A stretch of DNA of 64,000 nt, taken from positions 1,922,001 through 1,986,000 of the forward strand of contig NZ_CP162601.1 in the NCBI RefSeq assembly GCF_040957575.1, given 5' to 3'. This DNA comes from Vibrio sp. HB236076 (GTDB lineage Bacteria; Pseudomonadota; Gammaproteobacteria; Enterobacterales; Vibrionaceae). Below are positions 1 to 10,458 of the stretch, piece by piece. Position numbers and translations under genes: made by a program. Position 1 is the stretch's first letter, and every line of letters begins with the position of its first letter. Under the pieces are notes generated by a model. That model did not search any database, was not told the origin of the DNA, and was given only the letters and a program-made list of their open reading frames with translations.

Positions 1-774
1 TACAATACCCAATACTGGCACATCGACTTTATTAAACATGGCGACCCCTTTGACGGCATCGGCCAGTGCCAGGTCTTGCGGCGTCGTCACTACCACGGCG
101 CCATTGACGGGCACTTGTTGAGCTAAGGTCAACTGAATGTCACCCGTACCCGGTGGCATATCGATGATTAAATAATCCAATTCAGGCCACCGCGTTTCGT
201 TTAATAACTGATTGAACGCCTTAGATGCCATTGGCCCTCGCCATATGGCCGCCTCATCACCAGCCACTAAATAACCAATCGAATGGGCAAAGATGCCGTA
301 TTTTTCGATCGGTTTCATCCATTTGCCATCGATGACTTGCGGTTTTTCAGTTTGAGTTCCCAGCATTAACGGTATCGATGGGCCATATATATCCGCATCA
401 AGGATCCCCACTTTTACATCGTTGTGTTGTAACGCTAACGCCAAATTGATGGCACTGGTGGATTTGCCAACCCCGCCTTTCGCTGAACTGATGGCAATGA
501 TGTTTTTGACCTTAGCCAAAAAGGTATTGCGAGGACTTTGCATTGGCTTTACCTCTATCACCACTTCACTGTCAAGCTCTGGCCACTGGCGCGCCATCCA
601 GCCACTGAGGTATTCGCTCAGCTCGCGATGTGCAAACGGCAAGGTGATCACCAGTTTCTCATCCACCAATTTAACCACACCAGGCAACTCACACCAATGC
701 GGTGCAAGTGCAGGGTGTTCAATATGGGATAAACCATCGACATAGTATTGAATCTCGTTCATTGTGCTACTCAT
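1..774 (-). CDS. apbC: Mrp/ApbC iron-sulfur carrier ATPase (partial, 3' end outside window)
   Basis: P-loop NTPase of the Mrp/NBP35 family, which carries and delivers iron-sulfur clusters in the cytoplasm. Reading the minus strand from 774 gives 258 codons that run off the window edge. A small N-terminal DUF59-like domain (about residues 1-95) is followed by the deviant Walker A segment AKGGVGKST and later DADIYGPS and IIDMPPGTGD, all diagnostic of Mrp. Two in-frame ATGs (774 and 762) are possible and neither has a strong ribosome site. It is divergent from metG, the same arrangement as in E. coli. The C-terminal CxxC that binds the cluster would lie outside the window. Confidence 0.93.
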   Translation of the reverse strand, partial: MSSTMNEIQYYVDGLSHIEHPALAPHWCELPGVVKLVDEKLVITLPFAHRELSEYLSGWMARQWPELDSEVVIEVKPMQSPRNTFLAKVKNIIAISSAKGGVGKSTSAINLALALQHNDVKVGILDADIYGPSIPLMLGTQTEKPQVIDGKWMKPIEKYGIFAHSIGYLVAGDEAAIWRGPMASKAFNQLLNETRWPELDYLIIDMPPGTGDIQLTLAQQVPVNGAVVVTTPQDLALADAVKGVAMFNKVDVPVLGIV

Positions 775-930
775 ATGACCGGTTATTTACCCTCTATGCT
801 ACCACTGTATTAAAAGTGTCTAAACCCTGAAAAAACTAAAGGATTCCCCAAGAAGGCATCTTGGCGTGATGGGCTGGGTGCGGTAACATGGCAAATTATT
901 TATTCTTTATCAAATAAGCGAAAATTAAGT

Positions 931-2979
931 ATGGCTACTGAACCAAGAAAACTATTGGTCACTTGTGCTCTGCCTTATGCAAATGGCTCTATTCACCTAG
1001 GTCATATGCTTGAGCATATCCAAGCGGATATCTGGGTGCGATACCAACGCCTGCGTGGCAACATCGTGAACTTCATCTGTGCTGACGACGCGCACGGCAC
1101 GCCAATCATGCTTAAAGCGCAACAAATGGGCATCACGCCAGAAGAAATGATCGCCGAAGTTAGCAAAGAGCACCAACAAGACTTTGCCGGCTTTGACATC
1201 AGTTTTGACAACTATCACAGCACACACAGTGAAGAAAACCGTCAGTTGTCTGCTCACATTTACACTCAGCTCAAGAACAATGGTTTCATTTCTAGCCGAA
1301 CTATTTCTCAATTGTTCGATCCTGAAAAAGAAATGTTTTTGCCTGATCGCTTTGTCAAAGGCACTTGCCCTAAATGCCACTCAGAAGATCAATACGGCGA
1401 TAACTGCGATGCCTGTGGCGAAACCTACAGCCCAACCGATTTGATCAACCCCAAATCCGCTGTGTCTGGGGCAACGCCAATCATGAAAGACTCTGAGCAC
1501 TTTTTCTTCGACCTTCCTCAGTTTGAAAGCATGCTCAAAGAGTGGACCCGCTCAGGCTCATTGCAATTAGAAACGGCGAACAAAATGCAAGAGTGGTTTG
1601 AGTCGGGCTTACAGCAGTGGGACATCTCTCGCGATGCGCCTTATTTCGGCTTTGAAATTCCCGGAGAGAAAAACAAGTTCTTTTACGTTTGGCTTGATGC
1701 GCCTATTGGCTATATGGGCTCGTTTAAACACTTGTGCGACCGACGCGACGATCTTGATTTTGACGACTATTGGCGCAAAGACAGTACCGCTGAACTCTAT
1801 CACTTCATTGGCAAAGACATCGTGTACTTCCACAGTTTGTTTTGGCCAGCGATGCTTGACGGCGCTGGGTATCGCAAGCCCAACAATGTTTTCGTACACG
1901 GCTACGTGACGGTTAATGGTGCGAAAATGTCTAAATCGAAAGGCACATTCATCAAAGCCAGCACCTATCTTAAGCACCTAGACCCTGAGTGTTTGCGTTA
2001 TTACTACGCAGCAAAACTCAATAACCGCATCGACGATCTCGATCTTAATTTGGCGGACTTCTCACAACGCGTGAACACCGATGTTGTGAACAAAATTGTG
2101 AACTTAGCGTCGCGTAATGCCGGCTTTATCAACAAGCGTTTTGATGGCCAACTATCGCAATCCTTCGCAGAACCGGAGCTTTATCAATCGTTTGTCGACG
2201 CGGGTAATCAAATTGGCGACATGTTTGAAAACCGCGAGTTTAGCCGTGCCATTCGCGAAATTACCGCTTTGGCCGATCGCGCCAACCAATACATCGATGA
2301 AAAAGCCCCTTGGGTGATCGCCAAGCAAGAAGGTCAAGACGAGCAATTACAAGCGGTTTGTACCGTCGGTTTAAACCTGTTCCGCATACTTATGGCCTAC
2401 TTAAAACCTGTCATGCCAGAACTGGCTGCGCGCTCCGAGGCGTTTCTCAACCAAGAGTTGGATTGGAATATCATCGCCACGCCACTAGTCGATCATACCA
2501 TTTCACCGTTCAAAGCTTTGTTTAGTCGTATTGATGCCAAACACATTGAACAAATGATCGAAGACGCCAAGCAAGATGCAGCCGCAGAAATCGCCGCAAA
2601 ACAAAAGGCAGAAGCGCAAGCACAATCCGAGCTCGACAAAGACCCCATCGCCGATGAAATCGACTTTGACGATTTTGCCAAAGTCGATATGCGCATTGCG
2701 AAAATACTCTCGTGTGAATCGGTACCAAAAGCCAATAAGCTTCTTAAGTTCCAATTGGATATCGGTGGTGAAACCCGTCAGATTTTTTCGGGTATCAAAG
2801 CGGCTTATGCCCCTGAGGACTTAGTGGGTAAATACACTGTGGTGGTCGCCAACCTCAAACCGAGAAAAATGAAGTTTGGCATGTCTGAAGGCATGATCCT
2901 CGCCGCGGGTCCTGGCGGTGATCAGCTGTGGTTACTTGAACCTCACGAAGGAGCACAAGCGGGCATGCGCGTCATGTAA
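931..2979 (+). CDS. metG: Methionyl-tRNA synthetase
   Basis: Charges tRNA-Met with methionine in the cytoplasm. The 682-residue product is the long, dimeric class I form. The HIGH signature is HLGH at residues 22-25 and KMSKS is at 332-336. A zinc knuckle is formed by C146, C149, C159 and C162. The last ~100 residues (from about 580) form the EMAP/Trbp111-like tRNA-binding domain that dimerises the enzyme, preceded by an Ala/Lys-rich linker. The length and the zinc-knuckle positions match E. coli MetG closely. A strong hairpin terminator follows directly. Confidence 0.98.
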   Translation: MATEPRKLLVTCALPYANGSIHLGHMLEHIQADIWVRYQRLRGNIVNFICADDAHGTPIMLKAQQMGITPEEMIAEVSKEHQQDFAGFDISFDNYHSTHSEENRQLSAHIYTQLKNNGFISSRTISQLFDPEKEMFLPDRFVKGTCPKCHSEDQYGDNCDACGETYSPTDLINPKSAVSGATPIMKDSEHFFFDLPQFESMLKEWTRSGSLQLETANKMQEWFESGLQQWDISRDAPYFGFEIPGEKNKFFYVWLDAPIGYMGSFKHLCDRRDDLDFDDYWRKDSTAELYHFIGKDIVYFHSLFWPAMLDGAGYRKPNNVFVHGYVTVNGAKMSKSKGTFIKASTYLKHLDPECLRYYYAAKLNNRIDDLDLNLADFSQRVNTDVVNKIVNLASRNAGFINKRFDGQLSQSFAEPELYQSFVDAGNQIGDMFENREFSRAIREITALADRANQYIDEKAPWVIAKQEGQDEQLQAVCTVGLNLFRILMAYLKPVMPELAARSEAFLNQELDWNIIATPLVDHTISPFKALFSRIDAKHIEQMIEDAKQDAAAEIAAKQKAEAQAQSELDKDPIADEIDFDDFAKVDMRIAKILSCESVPKANKLLKFQLDIGGETRQIFSGIKAAYAPEDLVGKYTVVVANLKPRKMKFGMSEGMILAAGPGGDQLWLLEPHEGAQAGMRVM

Positions 2980-3000
2980 TTCACTGTTTGCTCTTTTATC

Positions 3001-3033
3001 AGCGACGCTTACCCTGGTTGAGCGTCGCTTTAT
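3001..3033 (+). terminator. Rho-independent terminator of metG
   Basis: Inverted repeat AGCGACGCT / AGCGTCGCT with an intervening loop, followed by a short T-rich stretch, 22 nt after the metG stop codon. Confidence 0.75.
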
Positions 3034-3407
3034 CCACATCCCCTTTCACGCGAGTGTGGGTCTCTTTTCTCCCACGCGTTATCACCAAAATAGTGCAACT
3101 GCACCTGTATTTGACTAACATTCCCACAATCCCTTTTGACGAACCCTATCTCGATTAAACCGGTTTCGCGTCCGCCTGCCCACATGCCGTACTTTAATGC
3201 AATAATGGTGAGCATTTGAAACAAACTACTGACAAACCATACAACTATCGTATTCGAGCTCGACACTCACGTGTCTTTTTATTGCGATTTCTGCCATCTA
3301 GAGTAACTTGGTTGAGCACGTGATATCCGGCGTATGGATACCCTTGGCACAATTACTGCTGTCCTCTTTACCTCGATTGACGATGTACGAAGACAAAGGT
3401 TGTGTCC
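3034..3407. other. Non-coding gap between metG terminator and the next gene
   Basis: About 370 bases with no convincing reading frame, RNA gene or repeat. It presumably holds the promoter of the downstream gene. The AAAGG at 3395-3399 is that gene's ribosome-binding site. Confidence 0.4.
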
Positions 3408-4208
3408 ATGTTTATAATGATCAGCATTTCCCTTTCATTGCTCTTTTTAGTTGGCTTGTATTTGCTATCGCAACAAAGAGACGCGCTTTATTCACGTCAT
3501 TACGAGTTATTAATGGGGTTGCGTGAACTGATCAGTCACTGTCGAGAGCATCGGCAACTCACCCACTACGCCCTGCAATTTGACGATTATCGTCCCGAAG
3601 ATCTCGCCCTCGTCGCCCAGCAAATGGATGTGACCTGTGAACACTTAGTCGATACCGCACCGGTTGAAACCCGCGCTATGTTTCGTATTTTACAAATTAA
3701 AATACACGATATCACTCGAGATTGGTCTCGCTTCAGCTTGGCCAAAAACCAAATGCGGCATGGCGAAGCTATCCGCCAATGCCTTTTTCTGCTTGACGAT
3801 ATGCTAGTGACTTGGCTTAGAAAGATGGACCGCGACGATCTCACTTATGATTACCACCGGCACTGGCATGTCATCGTCGACAGCCTAGATGCCCTCACCC
3901 AAATGCGCATCGCCATTGAAGACAACCAGCCTCAGCGTCTCAGAGAGCGAGGAGAAGTTTTAATTCGCCGCCTCCATCAACTGTCGCTGATCAGCAAGGT
4001 TTCCAGTCGCTCCCCGTCCTCAGGTCAAGTGATAAAGCAACTTGAAGAGCTGTGTGAGTCGACTCAGCACCTACTCGATGCCGATGCTAGGGCGCTGTAT
4101 CAATTAACCACGGCGCTGTCGTTAACCATCTTCACAACCTACGATAATCTGGTAGCCGATGTGATCAGTCAATTTGATTCACCACTGCCGACTCTAACTA
4201 TGATTTAA
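3408..4208 (+). CDS. Unknown membrane-anchored, mostly helical protein
   Basis: I do not recognise this 266-residue protein. Residues 1-20 form one hydrophobic segment, a likely membrane anchor. The rest reads as amphipathic helices rich in Leu, Arg, His and Glu, with no catalytic motif visible. The arrangement could be a four-helix-bundle sensor domain of the NIT or MCP-ligand type without an output domain, but that is speculation. ATG 3408 is preferred because AAAGG lies 8 nt upstream; a GTG at 3402 is in frame but too close to it. It is a single gene that converges on fadR through a shared terminator. Confidence 0.7.
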   Translation: MFIMISISLSLLFLVGLYLLSQQRDALYSRHYELLMGLRELISHCREHRQLTHYALQFDDYRPEDLALVAQQMDVTCEHLVDTAPVETRAMFRILQIKIHDITRDWSRFSLAKNQMRHGEAIRQCLFLLDDMLVTWLRKMDRDDLTYDYHRHWHVIVDSLDALTQMRIAIEDNQPQRLRERGEVLIRRLHQLSLISKVSSRSPSSGQVIKQLEELCESTQHLLDADARALYQLTTALSLTIFTTYDNLVADVISQFDSPLPTLTMI

Positions 4209-4297
4209 GTTTTCTAAGGCATTAAATCTTAGTCGAATTATCCTGTGTTACAAGCGGACTCGATTGCTTAGGATTAGTCAAAAAGGGTTTAATCAAC

Positions 4298-4328
4298 AAA
4301 AAGCGCACTCAGGTTGAGTGCGCTTTTT
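4298..4328. terminator. Bidirectional terminator between the unknown gene and fadR
   Basis: Perfect stem AAAAAGCGCACTC / GAGTGCGCTTTTT around a 5-nt loop. The A-tract and T-tract make it work on both strands. Confidence 0.88.
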
Positions 4329-4369
4329 GGTCTTTCGTCTTGTCGCTGATAATCACAGCCTTGAGTTGA

Positions 4370-5209
4370 TCAGTGATCGTCTTCGGTAAACGAGGTCGGC
4401 AACTGATTTTTCATTTCATTCCAAATCAGCGCACTGTCGACGCCGTATTGACGAATGATGTGCGGTAATTGTTCGCGGTGATCTTGCTCACAGCAGTCGA
4501 GCAGTTGACGATAGAAATCAAGCGCTAACTCTCTCGCCTGCGGATTGATAAAGTAATAACCGCCAATCCGACCGTACAACTTTTTAATTCCGTTGAAGAT
4601 CAGACCGTATATCTGGTTGCCCGAATGAAACGCCAAACGCTGAAACAACATATAGTCGTAATAATTGAATGTTTTAGCGACTAAAATAGCTTCTCGCTTT
4701 TGCGGGTTTTCTTCGTTGTCTTCTTTCACTTCTTGTAAGATTTTTTCAGCGTATGGTGACGCATCAATAAAAGCTTGCCAATTGGGGGCTTGCAGTAATT
4801 GCTCACAAGAATCAATCACCTTGGTAATGGTGCGCTGAGAAGCATCGCGATTCAATTTAAAAGCGTAACGCATAAAAATAGGACTGATATTAGTCCGCGC
4901 TGCTAACAAATCCTCAACGATGTTGGTCGCGTTTTCTACATCCAATGTCATTAAGGTATCGAGGATATGCAACCCAGAGGTTTCCATAAACTGATTGACC
5001 TTAGTTGGTTTACCGTGTTGTATCGTTAACCAACCATCGCGTGCTAAACGCTGCAACACTTCTCTCAATGTCGTACGGGTGACGCCAATGAGCTCAGAAA
5101 GCTCACGCTCTGCAGGAAGTATAGAGCCTGGGGGAAATCGGCCATTCCAGATACTCTCGATAATATACTTTTCCGCAAAACCTGCAGGACTTTTTGCCTT
5201 GATGACCAT
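4370..5209 (-). CDS. fadR: Fatty-acid metabolism regulator FadR (GntR family)
   Basis: Acyl-CoA-responsive transcription factor that represses fad (beta-oxidation) genes and activates fab genes. The N-terminal winged helix keeps the DNA-contacting residues known from E. coli: R35, T44, R45, T46, T47, R49 and H65. The acyl-CoA-binding helical domain follows. At 279 residues it is about 40 longer than E. coli FadR. The extra stretch lies around residues 138-177 (rich in Glu, Asn, Lys), as in Vibrio cholerae FadR, where the insertion is reported to create a second ligand site. It is divergent from nhaB, a conserved gammaproteobacterial arrangement. Confidence 0.97.
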   Translation of the reverse strand: MVIKAKSPAGFAEKYIIESIWNGRFPPGSILPAERELSELIGVTRTTLREVLQRLARDGWLTIQHGKPTKVNQFMETSGLHILDTLMTLDVENATNIVEDLLAARTNISPIFMRYAFKLNRDASQRTITKVIDSCEQLLQAPNWQAFIDASPYAEKILQEVKEDNEENPQKREAILVAKTFNYYDYMLFQRLAFHSGNQIYGLIFNGIKKLYGRIGGYYFINPQARELALDFYRQLLDCCEQDHREQLPHIIRQYGVDSALIWNEMKNQLPTSFTEDDH

Positions 5210-5597
5210 GGTTAATCGTTATCCAAATGTTTGTTATTCAGGGTCTATTGTTACTCATCATACCACTAGTTTTAAATGATATAAAACGTCGTGTTATCAA
5301 AGGCGACAAAATGACAAAAAAGTGACAAAGCCATTGATGATCGCAATCTGCAATAAAATCTCACTTAGTTGCTTAACAAATGATTTATATCAGTGATTTT
5401 GTTAACCGTTTCGATAGTTTATCGTTTTCAAATTCACAATTTTCATTTTCATTACTCACGTTTGTGGATTTCTGTGCTAGTTTGTTTGACTGCATTATTG
5501 ACCTGATATTGATAGCTGTGATCGAATCGCCACCTCGATGATCGCTCACTGACCATCATCCAGTGTTTTTCGATATTTATGGAAAAAGAGATTTATC
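5210..5597. promoter_or_regulatory. Divergent fadR-nhaB control region with an FNR-like palindrome
   Basis: AT-rich 388-base region holding both promoters. TGATTTATATCA at 5381-5392 has the TGAT-N4-ATCA spacing of FNR/CRP-family half-sites. A nearly identical core occurs upstream of ackA. No clear FadR operator could be picked out by eye. Confidence 0.5.
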
Positions 5598-7184
5598 ATG
5601 CCTAAAACATTACAGCAGGCTTTGGTTAAGAACTTTCTCGGCAAAGCGCCAGATTGGTACAAAGTCGCGATTATTAGCTTTCTTATTATCAATCCCCTGG
5701 TTTACTTTTTTGTCGACCCATTTACTGCCGGGTGGTTGTTAGTGGTAGAGTTCATTTTTACCCTTGCGATGGCTTTAAAGTGCTATCCCTTGCAACCGGG
5801 TGGCTTGCTGGCCATAGAAGCCATCGCCATCGGTATGACAAGCGCTGAGCAAGTAAAACACGAACTGGTGGCCAATATCGAAGTCATCTTACTATTGGTA
5901 TTTATGGTCGCTGGCATCTACTTTATGAAGCAACTTTTGCTGACCGCTTTCACAAAAATACTGCTTGAAGTGAAAAGTAAAACCCGACTGTCACTCACAT
6001 TTTGTGTCGCTGCGGCTTTCTTGTCAGCGTTTCTCGATGCTTTAACCGTTATCGCAGTGATCATCAGTGTTGCCGTCGGTTTTTACGCGATTTACCACAA
6101 AGTCGCGTCGGGTAAGGGGTCGAGTAAAGATCACGACCACACACAAGACGATGACTTTACCGAACTGACTCGCTCAGATCTCGACAATTACCGCGCCTTT
6201 TTGCGCTCTTTGCTGATGCATGCGGGAATCGGGACTGCGCTAGGTGGGGTGATGACCATGGTCGGTGAACCACAAAATCTCATTATCGCGGATCAGTCTG
6301 GCTGGTTATTTGGCGAGTTTATCTTGCGTATGGCTCCGGTCACTCTGCCGGTATTCTTTTGCGGTCTTCTAACGTGTATTGCAGTGGAGAAATTTAAATG
6401 CTTTGGCTATGGCGCGCCATTACCGGATAATGTGCGAGCCATTTTGGTTGAAAACTATCAAAAAGATCTTAACAACCGCACTCAAATCGATGTCGCCAAA
6501 CTCTGGGTTCAAGGGATTATCGCAGTTTGGTTGATGGTTGGCTTAGCGTTTCACCTTGCCGCCGTGGGTCTGATTGGTTTATCCGTCATTATTCTTGCCA
6601 CCTCGTTTATCGGTATCACCGAAGAACACGCATTGGGTAAAGCGTTTGAAGAGGCACTGCCCTTTACTGCCTTGTTAACGGTATTTTTCTCCGTGGTGGC
6701 CGTGATCATCGACCAACAACTTTTTAAGCCCGTGATTGACACCGTTTTAGCCATTGATGACAACAATACTCAACTGTTGATGTTTTACCTCGCCAACGGA
6801 TTACTGTCGATGGTTTCTGACAACGTCTTTGTCGGTACGGTTTACATTCACGAAGTCAAAGCGGCCCTCAACGAAGGTTTGATCAACCATCAGCAGTTTG
6901 AATTACTCGCGGTCGCCATCAACACCGGCACCAATTTACCTTCCGTTGCCACCCCGAATGGCCAAGCTGCCTTTTTGTTTTTGCTCACCTCGGCGCTTGC
7001 TCCACTGATTCGCCTATCGTATGGTCGTATGGTCGTCATGGCTCTGCCCTACACTGTGGTCCTTGCTGGCGTTGGCTTTTTGAGTATCTTATTCTTCCTC
7101 GAGCCGTCAACACAATGGTTGTACGAGATGGGTTGGATTCACAATACCGTTGCCAGCGCGACCGGTACAACAACGGGGCATTAA
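5598..7184 (+). CDS. nhaB: Na+/H+ antiporter NhaB
   Basis: Inner-membrane antiporter that expels Na+ in exchange for protons. The 528 residues match the usual length of Vibrio NhaB. Many hydrophobic segments are spread along the chain, with a charged cytoplasmic loop at about residues 172-200 ([10 protein letters not shown] and neighbours). Conserved stretches include [18 protein letters not shown] and [25 protein letters not shown] lies 7 nt upstream of the ATG. dsbB follows 69 nt downstream, as in other Vibrio. It fits a sodium-rich lifestyle together with Rnf and the NhaC/YuiF-type antiporter in this window. Confidence 0.97.
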   Translation: MPKTLQQALVKNFLGKAPDWYKVAIISFLIINPLVYFFVDPFTAGWLLVVEFIFTLAMALKCYPLQPGGLLAIEAIAIGMTSAEQVKHELVANIEVILLLVFMVAGIYFMKQLLLTAFTKILLEVKSKTRLSLTFCVAAAFLSAFLDALTVIAVIISVAVGFYAIYHKVASGKGSSKDHDHTQDDDFTELTRSDLDNYRAFLRSLLMHAGIGTALGGVMTMVGEPQNLIIADQSGWLFGEFILRMAPVTLPVFFCGLLTCIAVEKFKCFGYGAPLPDNVRAILVENYQKDLNNRTQIDVAKLWVQGIIAVWLMVGLAFHLAAVGLIGLSVIILATSFIGITEEHALGKAFEEALPFTALLTVFFSVVAVIIDQQLFKPVIDTVLAIDDNNTQLLMFYLANGLLSMVSDNVFVGTVYIHEVKAALNEGLINHQQFELLAVAINTGTNLPSVATPNGQAAFLFLLTSALAPLIRLSYGRMVVMALPYTVVLAGVGFLSILFFLEPSTQWLYEMGWIHNTVASATGTTTGH

Positions 7185-7253
7185 ACCTTGACCGCAACCC
7201 AAAAAATAGTTAAAAACCATGATTAATCAACGTTTTCTTGAAAGGAAATCAAA

Positions 7254-7772
7254 GTGAAGTTGTTCGCTAAACTGAACCAGTTTTCTCGCCAACGCACCGC
7301 ATGGACACTATTGGTATGCTGTGCCTTGGGGCTTGAAGTGACCGCACTGTATTTTCAACACGTCATGTCACTGGCCCCTTGTGTCATGTGTATTTATGAG
7401 CGTATCGCGATGTTGGGCATTGCCTTTGGCGGTTTAATTGGCATCGTTGGTTGTAAGAGGCTATTGCTGCGGCTATCTGCCGTCGGCTTGTGGCTTTACA
7501 GCAGTATCCAGGGGGTACTTTTAGGGATGGAACACGTCGGCTATCAAATCGACCCCTCACCTTTTGCCACTTGTACTGTTTTGCTCAACTTTCCATCATG
7601 GTTGCCGCTAGACCAATGGATACCGGCGTTCTTTAAAGCCAGTGGCGATTGCAGTGACATAGTTTGGCAATGGCTCAACTTGTCGATGCCACAGTGGCTG
7701 TTGGTCATCTTTGTCGCCAACGCCGTCATTGCTACCTTAGTACTGATTAGCCAAGTGTTTCGAGCTCGCTAA
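7254..7772 (+). CDS. dsbB: Disulfide bond formation protein DsbB
   Basis: Inner-membrane quinone reductase that reoxidises periplasmic DsbA. It has 172 residues, four hydrophobic helices and two cysteine pairs. C43-V-M-C46 is the quinone-proximal pair. C107 and C133 form the second pair in the periplasmic loop, matching C41/C44 and C104/C130 of E. coli. The start is GTG at 7254, with AAAGGAAA ending 7 nt before it. It is probably cotranscribed with nhaB. Confidence 0.97.
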   Translation: MKLFAKLNQFSRQRTAWTLLVCCALGLEVTALYFQHVMSLAPCVMCIYERIAMLGIAFGGLIGIVGCKRLLLRLSAVGLWLYSSIQGVLLGMEHVGYQIDPSPFATCTVLLNFPSWLPLDQWIPAFFKASGDCSDIVWQWLNLSMPQWLLVIFVANAVIATLVLISQVFRAR

Positions 7773-7800
7773 CCCGACTTGTGATTTCACTGCTGTGGGT

Positions 7801-8406
7801 TTATCGCCCGCAGCAGTGTTTAAACTTCTTACCGCTTTGGCAACTGCACAGTTCGTTGCGACCAAGTGTTTTATACGGGTTAACCGATTGAGCATGACCA
7901 CTGCCTTGTATCTCATCCGCCGCTTGAGCCACTTCATTGATCATCAGATCCAATTGCGGCTTCAATTGCGATAAGCTCGGTGGATTATCGATCCCCGCGG
8001 CGATCATCTGTTGCTGAGTTTGCGCTTCATCAATTGCCAACATCCAAGTGGTCAACAGAGCTTGCAGCATACGTTCTGTACCGTCATTCAATACTTGCTC
8101 TGTCCATTTTTGCTCGACATAAGGCCAAGTTTGCATGAAACCTTCCGCGGCTTCGGCCAAAGATTGCAGATCGCAGGTCAGTGCCAGTAAAGCGTATTGA
8201 TTACTTTTAAGATAGTGGTATTGAGTCAGTAACTGGCTTTCTATCTGCTGGTATTGACTGTCGCTCAGGGAGGCCATTTTTTCAGCTAGCCAAACCTTAG
8301 GATCTAGGGGCTCAAGCGCCATATTGGCAGCCAACATCATACCTTCAAGCTCTATAGCCGTTAGGATCTCAGGCAAGGCTTGTTGATCGATTAATTGATA
8401 ATTCAT
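7801..8406 (-). CDS. UPF0149/YecA-like protein with C-terminal SEC-C zinc motif
   Basis: Roughly 201 residues. The N-terminal part resembles the YgfB/YecA (UPF0149) helical fold. The last ~22 residues are a SEC-C motif, GRNELCSCQSGKKFKHCCGR, which binds zinc in SecA, YecA and related proteins. The function is not established; these proteins are thought to associate with ribosomes or SecA-type partners. The ATG at 8406 is preferred because AAGAG lies 9 nt upstream. The in-frame ATG at 8415 directly abuts that site. It is a single gene convergent with dsbB. Confidence 0.88.
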   Translation of the reverse strand: MNYQLIDQQALPEILTAIELEGMMLAANMALEPLDPKVWLAEKMASLSDSQYQQIESQLLTQYHYLKSNQYALLALTCDLQSLAEAAEGFMQTWPYVEQKWTEQVLNDGTERMLQALLTTWMLAIDEAQTQQQMIAAGIDNPPSLSQLKPQLDLMINEVAQAADEIQGSGHAQSVNPYKTLGRNELCSCQSGKKFKHCCGR

Positions 8407-8592
8407 GGATTTCATCTCTTGGTACGCTCAGCGTAAATCATTAGCCGCGAGTATAATGATTCGCTGCCACAAAACAAGCAAGAGACCAAAACTCCCGCAT
8501 AGACTTACGTTTATCCCAGCGGCGCCTTGCAAACGTGACAAAGTGTCATCAGAAAGATAGAATCACGCCTCATTCAATTTAGGGTAATCTCA

Positions 8593-9555
8593 ATGCAAGT
8601 TGTTCTTGGTCCGATGGAGGGCGTTCTCGATCATTTAATGCGCGAACTGCTCACCGAAATTAACGACTATGATCTCTGTGTCACCGAATTTGTACGTGTG
8701 GTCGATCAGTGTCTGCCTGATCATGTCTTCCACCGTCTGTGCCCGGAGCTAGCTCAAGGCTCGCAAACTCGCGCTGGTGTGCCAGTGCATCTGCAGTTAC
8801 TTGGCCAAGACCCAAACTGGATGGCTGAAAATGCTTTCAAAGCCTATCAGTTAGGCGCTGCAGGTATTGATATTAATTTTGGGTGTCCGGCCAAAACCGT
8901 CAACAAAAACAAAGGTGGCGCAGCGCTTTTACAACACCCTGAGATCGTTCATCAAGTGGTAAAGGCATGCCGTAATGCCGTACCGGCTGAGATCCCGGTT
9001 AGTGCCAAAATACGCCTAGGATGGGAAGACCCTGACGATTGTTTTGAGATAGTCGACGCCATTACTCAAGCTGGTGCCAGTCAATTGACCGTTCATGCAC
9101 GCACTAAGGTTGGCGGTTATAAAGCCTCGGAAATCAAATGGGAATACTTGGCAAAAATCGCGGAGTATACTTCCCTTCCCCTGATCGCCAATGGCGAGAT
9201 TTGGAATCATCAAGATGCCCTGCGTTGCCAAGCCATATCGGGTATCTCTACCTTAATGGTGTGCCGAGGCGCGTTTAACATTCCCAACCTTGGCAATATG
9301 GTAAAATACAACCAAGCCCCTATGGCGTGGTCGCAAGTGGTGGCACTGCTGCTTCGCTATTCTGAGTACGAAATTAAAGGCGACAAAGGCTTGTATTACC
9401 CCAATCGCGTCAAACAATGGTTTTCTTATCTAAGACAGCACTACCCTGAAGCTCAAGCCTTGTTTCGCGAGATCCGCACCTTTAACCGTGCAGCGCCCAT
9501 TGTTGAACACATTCAACGCTATCAAGCGCAGTGGCAACACGAGAACGCCCAGTAA
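8593..9555 (+). CDS. dusC: tRNA-dihydrouridine(16) synthase DusC
   Basis: FMN-dependent enzyme that reduces uridine-16 in the tRNA D-loop. It is a 320-residue TIM-barrel protein. The N-terminus MQVVLGPMEGVLDHLMREL and the active-site stretch INFGCPAKTVNKNKGGAALL with catalytic C98 are typical of DusC rather than DusA or DusB. HARTKVGGYK carries further FMN/phosphate contacts. AGGGTAATCTC lies just upstream of the ATG. It is monocistronic and followed by a strong bidirectional terminator. Confidence 0.96.
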   Translation: MQVVLGPMEGVLDHLMRELLTEINDYDLCVTEFVRVVDQCLPDHVFHRLCPELAQGSQTRAGVPVHLQLLGQDPNWMAENAFKAYQLGAAGIDINFGCPAKTVNKNKGGAALLQHPEIVHQVVKACRNAVPAEIPVSAKIRLGWEDPDDCFEIVDAITQAGASQLTVHARTKVGGYKASEIKWEYLAKIAEYTSLPLIANGEIWNHQDALRCQAISGISTLMVCRGAFNIPNLGNMVKYNQAPMAWSQVVALLLRYSEYEIKGDKGLYYPNRVKQWFSYLRQHYPEAQALFREIRTFNRAAPIVEHIQRYQAQWQHENAQ

Positions 9556-9599
9556 CAATACACCAGCTTTCGTGTGAAAAAAGACCCTAACACATAAAA

Positions 9600-9636
9600 A
9601 GCCCCCCAATAGTTGGAGACCAATGATTGGGGGGCT
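9600..9636 (-). terminator. Terminator between dusC and the ABC importer operon
   Basis: Stem AGCCCCCCAAT / ATTGGGGGGCT with a 15-nt loop. On the minus strand it is followed by a T-run, so it mainly ends the importer operon. It may also stop dusC transcripts. Confidence 0.85.
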
Positions 9637-9663
9637 GTGTTTGGTGCCAAGATAGCCGAGCCT

Positions 9664-10458
9664 TTAAGTCAGCAGCAAACTGTCATCGGTGAGCTCTTCA
9701 CCCCGAACTTTTGAGAACATCTCCAGTAAATCAGGGACCTGCATGTTTTTTCTTTGCTCACCAGCCACATCCAACACAATTTGACCTTGGTGTAGCATCA
9801 CGGTTCTATCGCCACAGGCTAGAGCATCCTTCATCGAATGGGTAACCATCATCACCGTTAGCTCAAATTCGTCGACCACTTTCTTGGTCAAATCAATGAT
9901 AAAGGCTGCCATACGAGGATCGAGTGCGGCGGTGTGTTCATCGAGTAACAACAACTTACTCTCTGATAAGGTGGCCATGACTAAGCTCACCGCTTGGCGC
10001 TGACCACCAGATAGCAAACCAATATTGTCACCTAACCTATCTTCAAGGCCCAAGCCTAAAATACTGATCCGTTCTTGAAAAAAACGCCGCCTTTGACTCG
10101 ATAGGGCCAAACTCATACTGCGACGATGACCACGACGATAGGCCAAGGCCATGTTTTCTTCAATGGTCAAATCACCACAAGTACCCGCAAGAGGGTCTTG
10201 AAACACGCGGGCACAGTGTTTGGCACGCTGATCCACGCGCAACTGCGTCATATTGTTGCCATCGATGTGAACTTGACCAGAGATAATTGGCGTTTCCCCT
10301 GTCACCGCGCCAAGTAAGGTTGATTTACCAGCACCGTTAGAGCCGATCACGGTTAAAAACTGCTTTTCAGGAACCACAAGGTTCACCCCGCGCAGGGCTT
10401 GATTTTCTAATACGGTGCCAGGATTAAAAGTGACTCGAATATCGTTTAATTCAATCAT
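9664..10458 (-). CDS. ABC transporter ATPase, TrpZ-type importer
   Basis: Energises import of a small substrate through the partner permease. The 264 residues contain Walker A GSNGAGKST, signature LSGGQRQAV and Walker B LLLLDEHTAALDP. The His in place of Pro after DE is, as I recall, normal in this TrpXYZ-like family. It overlaps the permease gene by 4 bases (ATGA), so the two are translationally coupled. It is the third gene of a binding protein-permease-ATPase operon. The substrate is inferred only from family resemblance (tryptophan or another aromatic compound). Confidence 0.9.
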   Translation of the reverse strand: MIELNDIRVTFNPGTVLENQALRGVNLVVPEKQFLTVIGSNGAGKSTLLGAVTGETPIISGQVHIDGNNMTQLRVDQRAKHCARVFQDPLAGTCGDLTIEENMALAYRRGHRRSMSLALSSQRRRFFQERISILGLGLEDRLGDNIGLLSGGQRQAVSLVMATLSESKLLLLDEHTAALDPRMAAFIIDLTKKVVDEFELTVMMVTHSMKDALACGDRTVMLHQGQIVLDVAGEQRKNMQVPDLLEMFSKVRGEELTDDSLLLT

